DNA of 64,000 nt, taken from assembly GCA_964539665.1 (NCBI GenBank), contig CAZIKB010000011.1, positions 13,010 through 77,009 on the forward strand, in the 5' to 3' direction. Below the pieces are notes generated by a model. It saw nothing but the letters and a program-made list of their open reading frames with translations. It was not told the DNA's origin and made no database searches. Below are positions 37,820-46,402 of the stretch, one piece after another. Both the position numbers and the translations under genes were made by a program. Source of the DNA: CAZIKB01 sp964539665. GTDB lineage: Bacteria > Zhuqueibacterota > Zhuqueibacteria > Oceanimicrobiales > Oceanimicrobiaceae. Position 1 is the first letter of the stretch. Every line of letters begins with the position of its first letter.

Positions 37820-38092
37820 GGCTGTGCACCTGTCTTCGACTTTTCCTTCCCGCGTGTGACTTTAAGCAACCGACTCCGGCTAAGTATTCCTCCGGCACAT
37901 AAAATAAATACTGACCGCTGCTACCTTCCGGTCCTGACGGGGTTGGGCACCATTTTATTGCGAAGGACTTAAACCATCAACATCACTTACCAAAGCCGCG
38001 TTCGTGGGGGAGTAAGCCTCTGACAGGGATTCAATCCTGCTATAGCGGATTGCAGGCTACAGGGCACCGCTAACTCCCCATCTAGCACAGCC
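37820..38092 (-). ncRNA. ffs: Large-type SRP RNA with Alu domain
   Basis: The 273-nt minus-strand RNA has closing ends GGCTGTGC (5', at 38092) and GCACAGCC (3', at 37820) that pair perfectly. Near the 5' end is the Alu-domain sequence GGTGCCCTGTAGCCTGCAAT followed by CCGCTATAGCAGGATTGAAT, as in Bacillus scRNA. The S domain shows the Ffh-binding helix 8 with GTCAGGACCGGAAGGTAGCA. Many Gram-negative bacteria have only the short 4.5S form. The 5' end lies 5 bases from the tRNA-Ala 3' end, so the RNA is probably released by tRNA processing. Confidence 0.93.
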
Positions 38093-38097
38093 TGTTG

Positions 38098-38170
<73 letters not shown>

Positions 38171-38204
38171 GTATTTGATTGAGTATTGATAAGCAATCAT
38201 TCAG

Positions 38205-38292
38205 CGGAGAGGGAGGGATTCGAACCCCCGGTGACGCAAGGCCACAACGGTTTTCGAGACCGCCCCGATAAACCAGGCTCCGGCACCTCTCC
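38205..38292 (-). tRNA. tRNA-Ser(CGA)
   Basis: An 88-nt type II tRNA with a long variable arm. Acceptor GGAGAGG pairs with CCTCTCC, anticodon CGA lies in CGGTCTCGAAAACCG, T loop TTCGAAT, discriminator G, no encoded CCA. It reads UCG codons. Confidence 0.95.
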
Positions 38293-38338
38293 ATATAATT
38301 TACAATTCCTTATTTATCATTTATCTTCAATTCAAAAG

Positions 38339-38429
38339 CGGAGAGGCAGGGATTCGAACCCTGGGAGGAGCTTGTAACCCCTCACACGATTTCCAGTCGT
38401 GCACCTTCGGCCAGCTCGGTCACCTCTCC
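38339..38429 (-). tRNA. tRNA-Ser(GGA)
   Basis: A 91-nt type II tRNA with the same acceptor stem as the neighbouring tRNA-Ser (GGAGAGG/CCTCTCC) and anticodon GGA in CGACTGGAAATCG. It has a long variable arm, T loop TTCGAAT, discriminator G, and no encoded CCA. It starts 4 bp from the end of tadA. Confidence 0.95.
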
Positions 38430-38433
38430 AAAA

Positions 38434-38913
38434 TTAATTATTTTCCCTTAATTTTTTAAAGAACGCCTGTAATAATCCCAAAGATTTGGATGCCAAAATT
38501 CCATTGGTAATTTTGATATTCGAATGCAGATTTGAATTTTGAATTATATTCATGGCTGTACCACAAGCTCCAAAGCGGGAATCGCTTACACCGTAAATCA
38601 CATGTGGGATGCGAGATAAAAAAATTGCCCCGGCGCACATTGGGCAAGGCTCCTTCGTAACATAAAGTATCGTGTCTTCAAGGCGCCAGGAATTCCGTGA
38701 ATTAGCAGCGGCAGTTATGGCAATCATCTCTGCATGGGCGGTAGGATCTTGTAATCTTTCGACCATATTATAACCGCGACCAATAATATGATCCTGTTCA
38801 ACAATTACCGCCCCTATGGGAACTTCTTCCTTTTCATAGGCCTTCTCTGCCTCACGAAGCGCCTGCTCCATCCAAGTCTCGTGAGTAACCATATTTAAAT
38901 TGATAATTGACAA
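38434..38913 (-). CDS. tadA: tRNA-specific adenosine deaminase TadA
   Basis: The 159-residue deaminase has the zinc site H60-A-E62 (TAHAEM) and P89-C90-P-M-C93 (KEPCPMCAG), where E62 is the proton shuttle. It converts A34 to inosine in tRNA-Arg(ACG). That very tRNA gene lies 23 bp upstream of the longest frame on the same strand. The methionine at residue 8 (VTHETWMEQALREAE following) is the better start by family length. Confidence 0.95.
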   Translation of the reverse strand: MSIINLNMVTHETWMEQALREAEKAYEKEEVPIGAVIVEQDHIIGRGYNMVERLQDPTAHAEMIAITAAANSRNSWRLEDTILYVTKEPCPMCAGAIFLSRIPHVIYGVSDSRFGACGTAMNIIQNSNLHSNIKITNGILASKSLGLLQAFFKKLRENN

Positions 38914-38936
38914 TAATCAGTTGTCAATTAATCCAG

Positions 38937-39010
38937 CACGCCCGGAGGGACTCGAACCCCCAACCTCCTGGTCCGTAGCCAAGCGCTCTATCCAATTGAG
39001 CCACGGGCGC
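38937..39010 (-). tRNA. tRNA-Arg(ACG)
   Basis: A 74-nt cloverleaf: acceptor GCGCCCG with CGGGCGT, D arm GCTCAATTGGATAGAGC, anticodon loop CTACGGA giving ACG, T loop TTCGAGT, discriminator G. The A34 must be edited to inosine by TadA to read CGU, CGC and CGA. It is directly upstream of tadA. Confidence 0.95.
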
Positions 39011-39269
39011 AAAGTTAAATTTAGTGTCTTGCAAGTTAAACCGTAAACAATAAATTTCAAATAACAAATTAGAAATTACAAAAAAATCTCAATTTTCAAA
39101 TAACTATAAGTAAAACAATGTTTTACAAAATAATGACTTCACTTTTAATATCTATATTATGTTTGATTTTTTGAATATTGGTTGTTGTTTATTTGAGATT
39201 TGTATTTTGTTTTTTGTGATTTTAATAAAAATTTTTGTAAATTAAACAAAATTTTTAATCTCCACACAG

Positions 39270-39342
39270 TAGCGCATACGGGAGTCGAACCCGTGTTACC
39301 GACGTGAGAGGCCGGCGTCCTAGGCCACTAGACGAATGCGCC
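39270..39342 (-). tRNA. tRNA-Glu(CTC)
   Basis: A 73-nt cloverleaf: acceptor GGCGCAT with ATGCGCT, anticodon stem-loop CCGGCCTCTCACGTCGG giving CTC (codon GAG), T loop TTCGACT, discriminator A, no encoded CCA. It stands alone, 259 bp upstream of tRNA-Arg. Confidence 0.94.
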
Positions 39343-39426
39343 TTGCCAAGCAAATTATTGAAAAATAATATATCCAATTCTCTTTTTAAAATCAAGCCTT
39401 ATTTTGATGTTTTAATTGACATAAAA

Positions 39427-40104
39427 TTAAGGTATCTTTTGCGGCCACACCTCTTTCTGCCACCCCATTTCAAAAAACATAAGTTCAAATCGAGCACTTT
39501 TCAGGTACAAATTGAACCAGTGTTCTTTATCACTGTTGGCTGCATCCTTCGCAAAATCATCCATTTTATTGTTAAGCCAATTTGCCCAGCCGACAAACTC
39601 TTCCGAAGCATAGGTCTCAATCCAGTCACGATAAGGGGGCGCATCGGGCAGAATTTTTGCCTTAAGATGCAAGGCAATATCTGCATAAACCCGGGCACAG
39701 GGAAGCAAAACTGCGATGATTCCAGTCAAAGGCTCTTCGTAACAGGTTTTCACAAGAAAGCTCGTATAAGCCAGAGTCACGAGCGCTGGTTCAGTATTTT
39801 CCAGCTCTTGAGAAGATATATTAAATTCTGCACAAGTGCGACGATGCAGATCCATTTCTGCATTCAAGGTAAGGTCCAGCAGCTTTGCGAAATAACCCAT
39901 ATCGTCAAGTTGTCGAGCTTTGGCAGAAGCCAGCGCAAACACCCGGCTGAAATCTATGAGATAAATGTAATCTTGCTTGAGGTAAAATTCATACCGGTCC
40001 TGGGACAGTGTGCCATCTCCTATGCCTTTAACAAATGGATGCTGCAAAATAGCCTGCCAGACAGGCTTGGATTTTTGCTGCATAAATTCTGAAAATGAGG
40101 CCAT
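39427..40104 (-). CDS. tenA: TenA-family aminopyrimidine aminohydrolase (thiaminase II)
   Basis: The 225-residue all-helical protein has the TenA active-site set: D45 in YLKQDYIYLIDF, C136 in AVLLPCARVYADI and E207 in KSARFELMFFEMGW. It hydrolyses aminomethylpyrimidine compounds from degraded thiamine for salvage. The start has an AGGAG box. No TPP riboswitch or other thiamine gene was seen nearby. Confidence 0.9.
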   Translation of the reverse strand: MASFSEFMQQKSKPVWQAILQHPFVKGIGDGTLSQDRYEFYLKQDYIYLIDFSRVFALASAKARQLDDMGYFAKLLDLTLNAEMDLHRRTCAEFNISSQELENTEPALVTLAYTSFLVKTCYEEPLTGIIAVLLPCARVYADIALHLKAKILPDAPPYRDWIETYASEEFVGWANWLNNKMDDFAKDAANSDKEHWFNLYLKSARFELMFFEMGWQKEVWPQKIP

Positions 40105-40210
40105 AACATTCTCCTGAAAAATAATTATAACTTCGATAAACCTTTAGAAAAAACTGCCGATGTTAAAGCTTAGTCACAGTCAATATATCATAAAATATCA
40201 AGTTTCAAAC

Positions 40211-40570
40211 ATGAATTCGAAAAAAGTACTACTTGTTGAAGACGATCAAGCCTTTGTCAGATTAGTACAATTGGCGCTTCGCGATTTAAATTTCGATTTT
40301 GAAGTAGCAGAAGACGGCCAGTGTGCATTGGAACTTTTAATGAATACCCAATATGACCTGGTCATAAGTGACTATCGCCTGCCTCATATTCATGGTCTTA
40401 AAGTCATTCAAGCCGCAAAACAAAGCAATCCGGATAGTCACATAATTCTTATTAGTGCGGCAACGGCTGAAATGATTGATTCTAAATTGGAAAGATTTCC
40501 TCTCTTGGGATTTGTACAAAAACCCTTCTCTCCAATTGCGCTTCGCAATCTGGTCACTACAGCGTTTTAA
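40211..40570 (+). CDS. Receiver-only response regulator (CheY-like)
   Basis: From the ATG at 40211 the protein is 119 residues, a single receiver domain: acidic pair D11/D12 after KKVLLVE, phosphoacceptor D54 in LVISDYRLP, S82 in IILISAAT and K104 in FVQKPF. An upstream ATG at 40160 would add 17 residues with no family counterpart, so it is less likely. Neither start has a clear ribosome-binding site. With no output domain, it acts through a partner. No histidine kinase is in the window. Confidence 0.88.
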   Translation: MNSKKVLLVEDDQAFVRLVQLALRDLNFDFEVAEDGQCALELLMNTQYDLVISDYRLPHIHGLKVIQAAKQSNPDSHIILISAATAEMIDSKLERFPLLGFVQKPFSPIALRNLVTTAF

Positions 40571-40761
40571 TTATATTTTAAAAATTGAGTTTTTATGAAA
40601 ATAGCAATATGTATAATCTATTGAGAATTCAGTTACTTTTAGTGGAAAGTCGCATCCTATTATAGCAAAAAACTTAGTTTTTACAGAATCATTAAAGACA
40701 GAGCCAATATTCTGAAATAAACAACAGATTGGATTTTGCTTGCTTCTTTATCAGCCAAACC

Positions 40762-41400
40762 TCATTCATTTATCACTTCCGCGTTCTCTACCTTTCCCAA
40801 CACTTTACCGCCGTCTGAAAGATATATGCGAACCAGTAAATCTTCATCCTCCACAATTATGTCTCCTTCGACAACAGAATTATTGGCTATTCTAATGCTT
40901 ATTTTATGCCAGTCGTCAATTCTTCTTCTTTTTCTTTTGCCTTCTACAATAATATCACCATTAATTTTAGTTTCATCTTCGAGAGTGATATTGCCATTTA
41001 TGGTTTTGATATTACGCTTGACCAGAGTATTGTAGAGCTTGATTTTGCCATTGATCGTTTTTACCCTGCCATCGATTTCCACACCAGGTTCACAAGAGAC
41101 GTTACCGTTGATGGATTCAATATCTCCATCTATATACGTATCTTGATCTACATCAATTCCGCCGTTGACACTAAGCAGTTCGTTTACCCGAGAATGTTTC
41201 CCAACTTCGATTCGGCCATTTACTGTTCTACAGTCGCCACGAACAGTGCAATTTTCTCCGATAATGATTGATCCATTCACGGAATTTATATCGCCTCGTT
41301 TGGTTTCACCGTCGTCGATATAAATAGTTTTATTAATTGCAAAATTGCAACCTGAAAAGATAAGTATGATCAGGATTATGACTTTGCTTAAATTTTTCAT
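40762..41400 (-). CDS. Beta-helix lipoprotein built of ING repeats
   Basis: The 212-residue protein has a lipobox IFSGC with C18 and then a run of about eight 18-22-residue repeats in which the motif (I/V)NG recurs (INGSIIIGEN, VNGRIEVGKH, VNGGIDVDQD, INGNVSCEPG, INGKIKLYNT, INGNITLEDE). Even spacing with I, V and G points to a beta-helix or solenoid, similar in style to bactofilin-like polymer-forming proteins but lipid-anchored. The C-terminal part is charged (EGKRKRRRI). No function can be assigned. Confidence 0.7.
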   Translation of the reverse strand: MKNLSKVIILIILIFSGCNFAINKTIYIDDGETKRGDINSVNGSIIIGENCTVRGDCRTVNGRIEVGKHSRVNELLSVNGGIDVDQDTYIDGDIESINGNVSCEPGVEIDGRVKTINGKIKLYNTLVKRNIKTINGNITLEDETKINGDIIVEGKRKRRRIDDWHKISIRIANNSVVEGDIIVEDEDLLVRIYLSDGGKVLGKVENAEVINE

Positions 41401-41477
41401 TTAATCACCTGTTTTCTTGACCTTTTTAAAGTTCTACAAAATGCCATTTTTACGTTATTTCAGAAATAGTCTACACT

Positions 41478-41503
41478 CATCGGATGACTCCGAGTCATCC
41501 ATG
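41478..41503. repeat. Perfect palindrome between two envelope genes
   Basis: GGATGACTC and GAGTCATCC flank a single C (41482-41500), extended by CAT and ATG on either side with one bulge. It lies 5 bp beyond the stop codon of the 41508-42758 gene. It could be a terminator-like or mRNA-processing hairpin, or an operator. It has no U-tract. Confidence 0.5.
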
Positions 41504-41507
41504 AATA

Positions 41508-42758
41508 TTACTTAAACTCTATTGTATTTATTTCATCCCATGGAATGTACTTCACACCATGTTCTTTGTTCAAAACTAATAATCCGTCGTTATCTCTGCT
41601 GATGTCCCGGGATTCTTCCAAACGCAGTTCCTCTCCGTTTTTTAATTCAATTATTGCACTGTAACGTCCTTTACGAGTTATTTTCTTGATGTTTCTAAAA
41701 GCTATTCGATATTGAATTCTGCCGTCTTCGCCGTCCAGAATTTCCAGGTCCAGGGCTTCATCGATGTCATAGATGATTCTGCCAGAAATAGATTCATCTT
41801 CATCTGTTTTTACTACGCCGGTTAAATTCTTTGGTTTAGCAAAATCATCATAACTTGGTCCAGATTGTTTAACTTCATCACGAAATTTTACTTCTTCAAA
41901 TTCACGCCATTCAACAAGGACTTTCCCAAACCGTGGATCTTTGATCACCACACCACGATTATCGTCGTCTACATCATTGCTGTCGTCCAGATAAAACTCT
42001 CTGCCTGATTTTAATGTGACTAACGAGCCTCCTCTATGTTTTTTGATGGATTTAATTTTCCCGAATTCAATGGACATTTTACCGTCTTCGGATTCGCCAT
42101 CCAATTTGTCAGTGCTTAGACACTCTTCATGATCCCATTGAATGAGTCCCTGAAATTTACCGCGTCGAGTTTCGACTTCACCATAAAGCGGTTCGCCAAA
42201 TTTGTTTTGTAATTTCTTGGGTGTTGGCATGAACTCAATCGTATCTATGCGTCGCCATTTCAAATCCACCTCCCCTAGCTCATCATCAAGAATTTTTATG
42301 TTTCTACCCACGTCATTTGAACCGCCGGAAACTTCAATTTCTTCATCATTTTTAAATTTCACCAGAACGTCATCTCCACCCAAAATCTCCATCTTTTTTA
42401 AATCCCCAAATCTGCACTTAAATTGATGGGTTGTGATATCTGGCCCATCATTTCTACCCCACCAGGAATCTCTCCTTCGCGAGCGCCGTCTGGAGCCAAA
42501 TTCATCTTCAAGCAATTCTGTTTCTTTATCAGAAAGATACAAGTCCAGGGCATTTTCTACTTTGGTTGAGTTAAAAACATCATCCCAGAATGCTTCTTCT
42601 TTTCCCCAGCGAATGGGGCCTTGATAAACGTTGTCGTTTTTCATGGTGATTTTACCATAAATAAAACCTCCATCGTCAATGGCAAATAATGTGGTTGTGT
42701 TGAGTCCGAAAAGAGCTAAAACGAAAAAATACATAATGTATTTTGCAGTGGTCTTCAT
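41508..42758 (-). CDS. Secreted protein with three copies of a beta-rich domain, unknown function
   Basis: The 416-residue protein has a signal peptide (about 1-26, ending TLFA) and three related units of roughly 125 residues (about 30-165, 185-300 and 312-416). Each pairs a YGKI/YGEV or TGVV opening strand and a G-x-I-x-W/Y-D-x-E-E-A/C-L stretch with a closing HGVKYIPWDEINTIEF-type segment (also FGKVLVEWREFEEVKF). It is very acidic. I do not recognise the family. It is probably periplasmic, lying in line with other envelope genes. Confidence 0.65.
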   Translation of the reverse strand: MKTTAKYIMYFFVLALFGLNTTTLFAIDDGGFIYGKITMKNDNVYQGPIRWGKEEAFWDDVFNSTKVENALDLYLSDKETELLEDEFGSRRRSRRRDSWWGRNDGPDITTHQFKCRFGDLKKMEILGGDDVLVKFKNDEEIEVSGGSNDVGRNIKILDDELGEVDLKWRRIDTIEFMPTPKKLQNKFGEPLYGEVETRRGKFQGLIQWDHEECLSTDKLDGESEDGKMSIEFGKIKSIKKHRGGSLVTLKSGREFYLDDSNDVDDDNRGVVIKDPRFGKVLVEWREFEEVKFRDEVKQSGPSYDDFAKPKNLTGVVKTDEDESISGRIIYDIDEALDLEILDGEDGRIQYRIAFRNIKKITRKGRYSAIIELKNGEELRLEESRDISRDNDGLLVLNKEHGVKYIPWDEINTIEFK

Positions 42759-42857
42759 GTTACGTCCTCCATTTTAATGTTGATGCAGATCGTTAATTTG
42801 AGCTTATAATTTATATCTTTATTTCACATTTACTGAGTGTAAGAACCCAGGTGTTTT

Positions 42858-43844
42858 CTATTTTAATTTCTTCAAAGCCTTTTTCGCCGCTTTCAAATCA
42901 GGCTCAAGTTCTAAAGCTGCTTGATATTCTTTTTTGGCCAAATCTCTTTCGTTTTTGTGTTCATAAACCATACCCAGGCGCCAGTGAGCCGCAGCCAATG
43001 AGGGCATGTTTTCTCCCGGTTCGTGCTGCAAATATTGTTTAAAACATTCTTCCGCTCGGTCCAAATTCCGACCAGATAGCGATCCGGTTCTACCAATCTG
43101 GTAAATAGCGCCCATGTTATCTGTACTGTCTCGCACTATTTGTTCGAATAGTTCAAATGCTTCAGGATATTTTTCCCTGCGCTGGTAAAAATAGCCAAAT
43201 TGAAAGCGGAGATTTAAATTTTCAGGAAACTCTTCAAGAGCTATTTTATAAGTATCTTCAGCCTGATCGTACTTTTTTTCTTTTTCATAAATACGCCAAA
43301 GCGCTCGATAACCTCTGTATTTATCCAAACCTTTGAGCACCTCGGCATGTTGTTTCGCTTTTTCTGTGCTGCCACCCATTATGCCCGGCGCTTCACGGTA
43401 AAATGTTATCAATCCTTCTCTTGCATCCGGATTGCTTTCGTCCAGCTTAAGTGCAATTTCGTAGTGCTTCTTTATTTTCTTTGCAAGTCCTGGTTTTTTA
43501 AAAATGCTGGCATTATTTATCTTGTTTCCATATGTATTACCAAGCCATGTGTGATAAATTGAATTATTAGCATCCAACTCGATCGCTTTTTTAAACCATT
43601 TCTCAGACTTTTTGTAGTTATTTTCATCGAAATGTACTCTTCCCAAATAGTAGAAACCGATTGCATTGTCCGGATAATCTTTGACAAAATTCTCAAGGAT
43701 TTTTTTTGCTTCATTTAGGTTGTGGTTATTGTAGAGTTGAATTCCTTTTGCTAAATCGTTATCGCTGTTAATCACTTCAATTTGCGGTGATTGCATATTA
43801 AGTAAAATTGATAAAGCAACAACGTTTTTGATCAAAAGAAACAT
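42858..43844 (-). CDS. TPR-repeat protein
   Basis: The 328-residue protein has an N-terminal hydrophobic segment (about 3-18) and about six tetratricopeptide repeats, including AIGFYYLGRVHFDENNYKKS, KWFKKAIELDANNSIYHTWL, HYEIALKLDESNPDAREGL and KEYQAALELEPDLKAAK at the end. It is likely periplasmic. It lies between the acidic secreted protein and the permease array, in the same direction. No specific role is visible. Confidence 0.8.
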   Translation of the reverse strand: MFLLIKNVVALSILLNMQSPQIEVINSDNDLAKGIQLYNNHNLNEAKKILENFVKDYPDNAIGFYYLGRVHFDENNYKKSEKWFKKAIELDANNSIYHTWLGNTYGNKINNASIFKKPGLAKKIKKHYEIALKLDESNPDAREGLITFYREAPGIMGGSTEKAKQHAEVLKGLDKYRGYRALWRIYEKEKKYDQAEDTYKIALEEFPENLNLRFQFGYFYQRREKYPEAFELFEQIVRDSTDNMGAIYQIGRTGSLSGRNLDRAEECFKQYLQHEPGENMPSLAAAHWRLGMVYEHKNERDLAKKEYQAALELEPDLKAAKKALKKLK

Positions 43845-43931
43845 ATTTTACTCCTTTCAGTTCATATTAGACAGTGCACTGAATGTATTAGTTGCAGAAA
43901 TCAATAAATAATCCGCATTCACATATCTGTT

Positions 43932-46313
43932 TTATTCATCCCGAATAGCGTTAACCGGATTGGCCTTGGCCACGGAAAAAACCTGAGAACTCACGGTTAG
44001 CATCGCAAGTAGGAATACCGCCACAGCCGAAAAAATGAAAGGCATCGCCCCAAAGTCGACATAATAAGCCCAAATACTACCCAACAAACTATCTACCAAA
44101 AAGTACCCCATGATTGATGCCAGGACACTGCCAATTAGCAACAATAAGACAAATTCTTTTGAAATTAATCGGCTAATATTGGGTATGGACGCACCTAATA
44201 TTTTGCGAATACCAATCTCCTTGGTTCGTTTAGCAATATTCAAAGAAACCAGTGCATACAAGCCCATACCCGCTATCAACACCGCAATCAGTGCAATGTA
44301 TAAAAATACCAGTCTGATGCTTTCATTAATCATGCTGGCTTCAGCCAAAATCTCATCCTGGAAAAATCCATCGTAAGGTAAATGTGGGAATAATTGCTTC
44401 CAGGTATCTTGCAGGTAAGTGGAAATAGCTTTAATATTTTCGCCCGTAAACTTAATGGCGGCATATCGGTAGTTTTCTTGAGCAGTCAGACGTAAAGCGA
44501 CCGGTCGGATTGAATTCCAGACACCATTGTAGTGAAAATCATTGACAACACCAATTACCTTGTATTCTTTTTCAGAGTCGGTGGTTATAAACTTAATTTT
44601 TTTATCCGTGAAAGAGTCCCATCCAAATTCCCTGATTAAGGTTTCATTTACCACGATCGATTGATCGATATCCGTCTTTAACTCTCTCTCAAATGTACGG
44701 CCTTCGGCAAGTTCAAGACCGGCGGTTTCAAAATAATCTTCGCCAATTTCAAACAGGTTAATATCTGTCTTGGTCTGACCGCTTTCCGCTTTTATGCCTG
44801 TCCATGATCTACCCATCAGATGTCTTGAACCGCCAATGCTCACGATGTTCGGATGATCCTCGATTGCATTTTTGACTAATTTATAGTTATCTTCACCATT
44901 AACGGGTATATTAATAATTTGCTCCTTATTAAATCCCAGATCAAAATTTTCAATAAATTCAGCGTTTTGATTTAAGATAATTCCTGCAATAATGGCTGTT
45001 ATTGATAGGGCAAATTGAAATGTAAGCAGGACCCGAATTAATGGATTTGTTCCTCCCAATTTCTGTTTACCTCTAAAAATGTTTACTGGATTAAATGCAC
45101 TAATGTAAAAAGCCGGATAGGCGCCCGCAGCGATTGCTGTAAAAAATAGCAATCCAACCAAAAATCCAATCAATCCCAGGTTCTCTGCATAGTTCATGGT
45201 TAAGGACAATTCTGGCCAAAGGCTGTCATAAGCGGGCACAAAAACCTCAGCCAGAAGGATGCCGAATAGCAACGCGATTGCGCATAATACCAGGTTCTCG
45301 CCTAAATACTGCTTGATCAATTGGTTGCGCATGCCGCCAACGACTTTTCTAATACCAATTTCTTTGAGCCTTTTTGACGCGAAAGCAATTGCTGTATTAA
45401 CAAAATTGAAGCAAGCCAGAAGTAAAATAAGTATGGCGATTACAGACGGTGCTATAAGGGCGGCCGGGTGCATGCCGGGGAAAAAAGGCGATCCGTTGAG
45501 CTCACGTGAATGAAATGCTAACTGCGGCAGGGAGTCCAAATAAAATCCTGCCATTTGGAAATCCGGATTGACTTCGTTGGTAATTTGAAGGTACGATTGC
45601 AACTGTTTTTCAATTGTTGACAGTGAGGTATTATCTTCAATCTGAATAAAAACGGCCCGCGCCCAGGCATCCCATTTCATAGGATCAAACCCTCGTAATT
45701 CCTCAATTTTTTCAATGGAAACAATAATTCTAATAGGCATGCTGGAATTTTGTGGTGGTTTTCTAATCACTCCCCGAATAAAAAATGCGACATCACGTTC
45801 TCTCCCAACGCTCATAATGATTTGTTTACCAATTGGATTTTCATCGCCAAAATACTTTTCGGCAATCTCGTCAGTAATGACCATGCCGCTTTTATCTTTG
45901 AGTGCATCCTCGGTGCCATAAATCATGGGGTAAGTGAACATTTCAAAAAAGTCTTCATCCATTAAATGGTAAACCTCGTTAAACACTTTATCACCGTACC
46001 GAAGGATCGTGCGGCCTACGCTAATACGGGAAAACTTCTCAATACCCGGAATATCGTTTTTAATAATTGAAGCCATCGGTAATGGAGTATAAGACCAATT
46101 CTGACGATTATTATTTACTATTCTGTAGCTGTTCACCGAATAAATCTTGTCTGCGTTTTCATGATACGAGTCATAGCTCTGGCTGAATTCATAATTCACA
46201 TAAGCCGTGATGCAAACAGCGATAGCTACTCCAAGTCCAACAATATTTATAATAGAGTAGGCCTTGTTTTTTATTAAATTCCTCAGGGCTATTTTAATGT
46301 AACTTTTTAACAT
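43932..46313 (-). CDS. FtsX/MacB-type permease 1 (no ATPase partner in window)
   Basis: The 793-residue protein has an N-terminal helix (about 20-38), a MacB-like periplasmic domain (about 45-280), an FtsX domain of three membrane helices (about 285-415), a fourth helix opening the second half (about 428-450), a second periplasmic domain (to about 660) and a second FtsX domain with three helices, closing in KANPVNAIRDE. The internal signatures KRLKEIGIRKVVGG and KRTKEIGIRKILGA mark both halves. These duplicated permeases lack their ABC ATPase in this region and may borrow one encoded elsewhere. Substrate is unknown; MacB-like proteins transmit force to periplasmic partners and do not always transport. 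Confidence 0.88.
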   Translation of the reverse strand: MLKSYIKIALRNLIKNKAYSIINIVGLGVAIAVCITAYVNYEFSQSYDSYHENADKIYSVNSYRIVNNNRQNWSYTPLPMASIIKNDIPGIEKFSRISVGRTILRYGDKVFNEVYHLMDEDFFEMFTYPMIYGTEDALKDKSGMVITDEIAEKYFGDENPIGKQIIMSVGRERDVAFFIRGVIRKPPQNSSMPIRIIVSIEKIEELRGFDPMKWDAWARAVFIQIEDNTSLSTIEKQLQSYLQITNEVNPDFQMAGFYLDSLPQLAFHSRELNGSPFFPGMHPAALIAPSVIAILILLLACFNFVNTAIAFASKRLKEIGIRKVVGGMRNQLIKQYLGENLVLCAIALLFGILLAEVFVPAYDSLWPELSLTMNYAENLGLIGFLVGLLFFTAIAAGAYPAFYISAFNPVNIFRGKQKLGGTNPLIRVLLTFQFALSITAIIAGIILNQNAEFIENFDLGFNKEQIINIPVNGEDNYKLVKNAIEDHPNIVSIGGSRHLMGRSWTGIKAESGQTKTDINLFEIGEDYFETAGLELAEGRTFERELKTDIDQSIVVNETLIREFGWDSFTDKKIKFITTDSEKEYKVIGVVNDFHYNGVWNSIRPVALRLTAQENYRYAAIKFTGENIKAISTYLQDTWKQLFPHLPYDGFFQDEILAEASMINESIRLVFLYIALIAVLIAGMGLYALVSLNIAKRTKEIGIRKILGASIPNISRLISKEFVLLLLIGSVLASIMGYFLVDSLLGSIWAYYVDFGAMPFIFSAVAVFLLAMLTVSSQVFSVAKANPVNAIRDE

Positions 46314-46402
46314 GATAATCTCCTTTTTTCGAATTTCAGATTTTAGACTTTGGGAAGCGGATTTAAAACTTTTATCACGAAATCAGAAATCCACAATCGC
46401 TT

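Noticed and set aside
37990..38080. A tRNA-like segment next to tRNA-Ala
   Set aside because: A T-loop-like GGATTGAATCC suggested a fifth tRNA, but no anticodon arm forms. The sequence is the Alu domain of the SRP RNA, and the far ends pair over 273 nt.
40105..40210. TPP riboswitch upstream of tenA
   Set aside because: Only about 100 bp separate tenA from the divergent regulator gene and the CTGAGA-type conserved core is not present.
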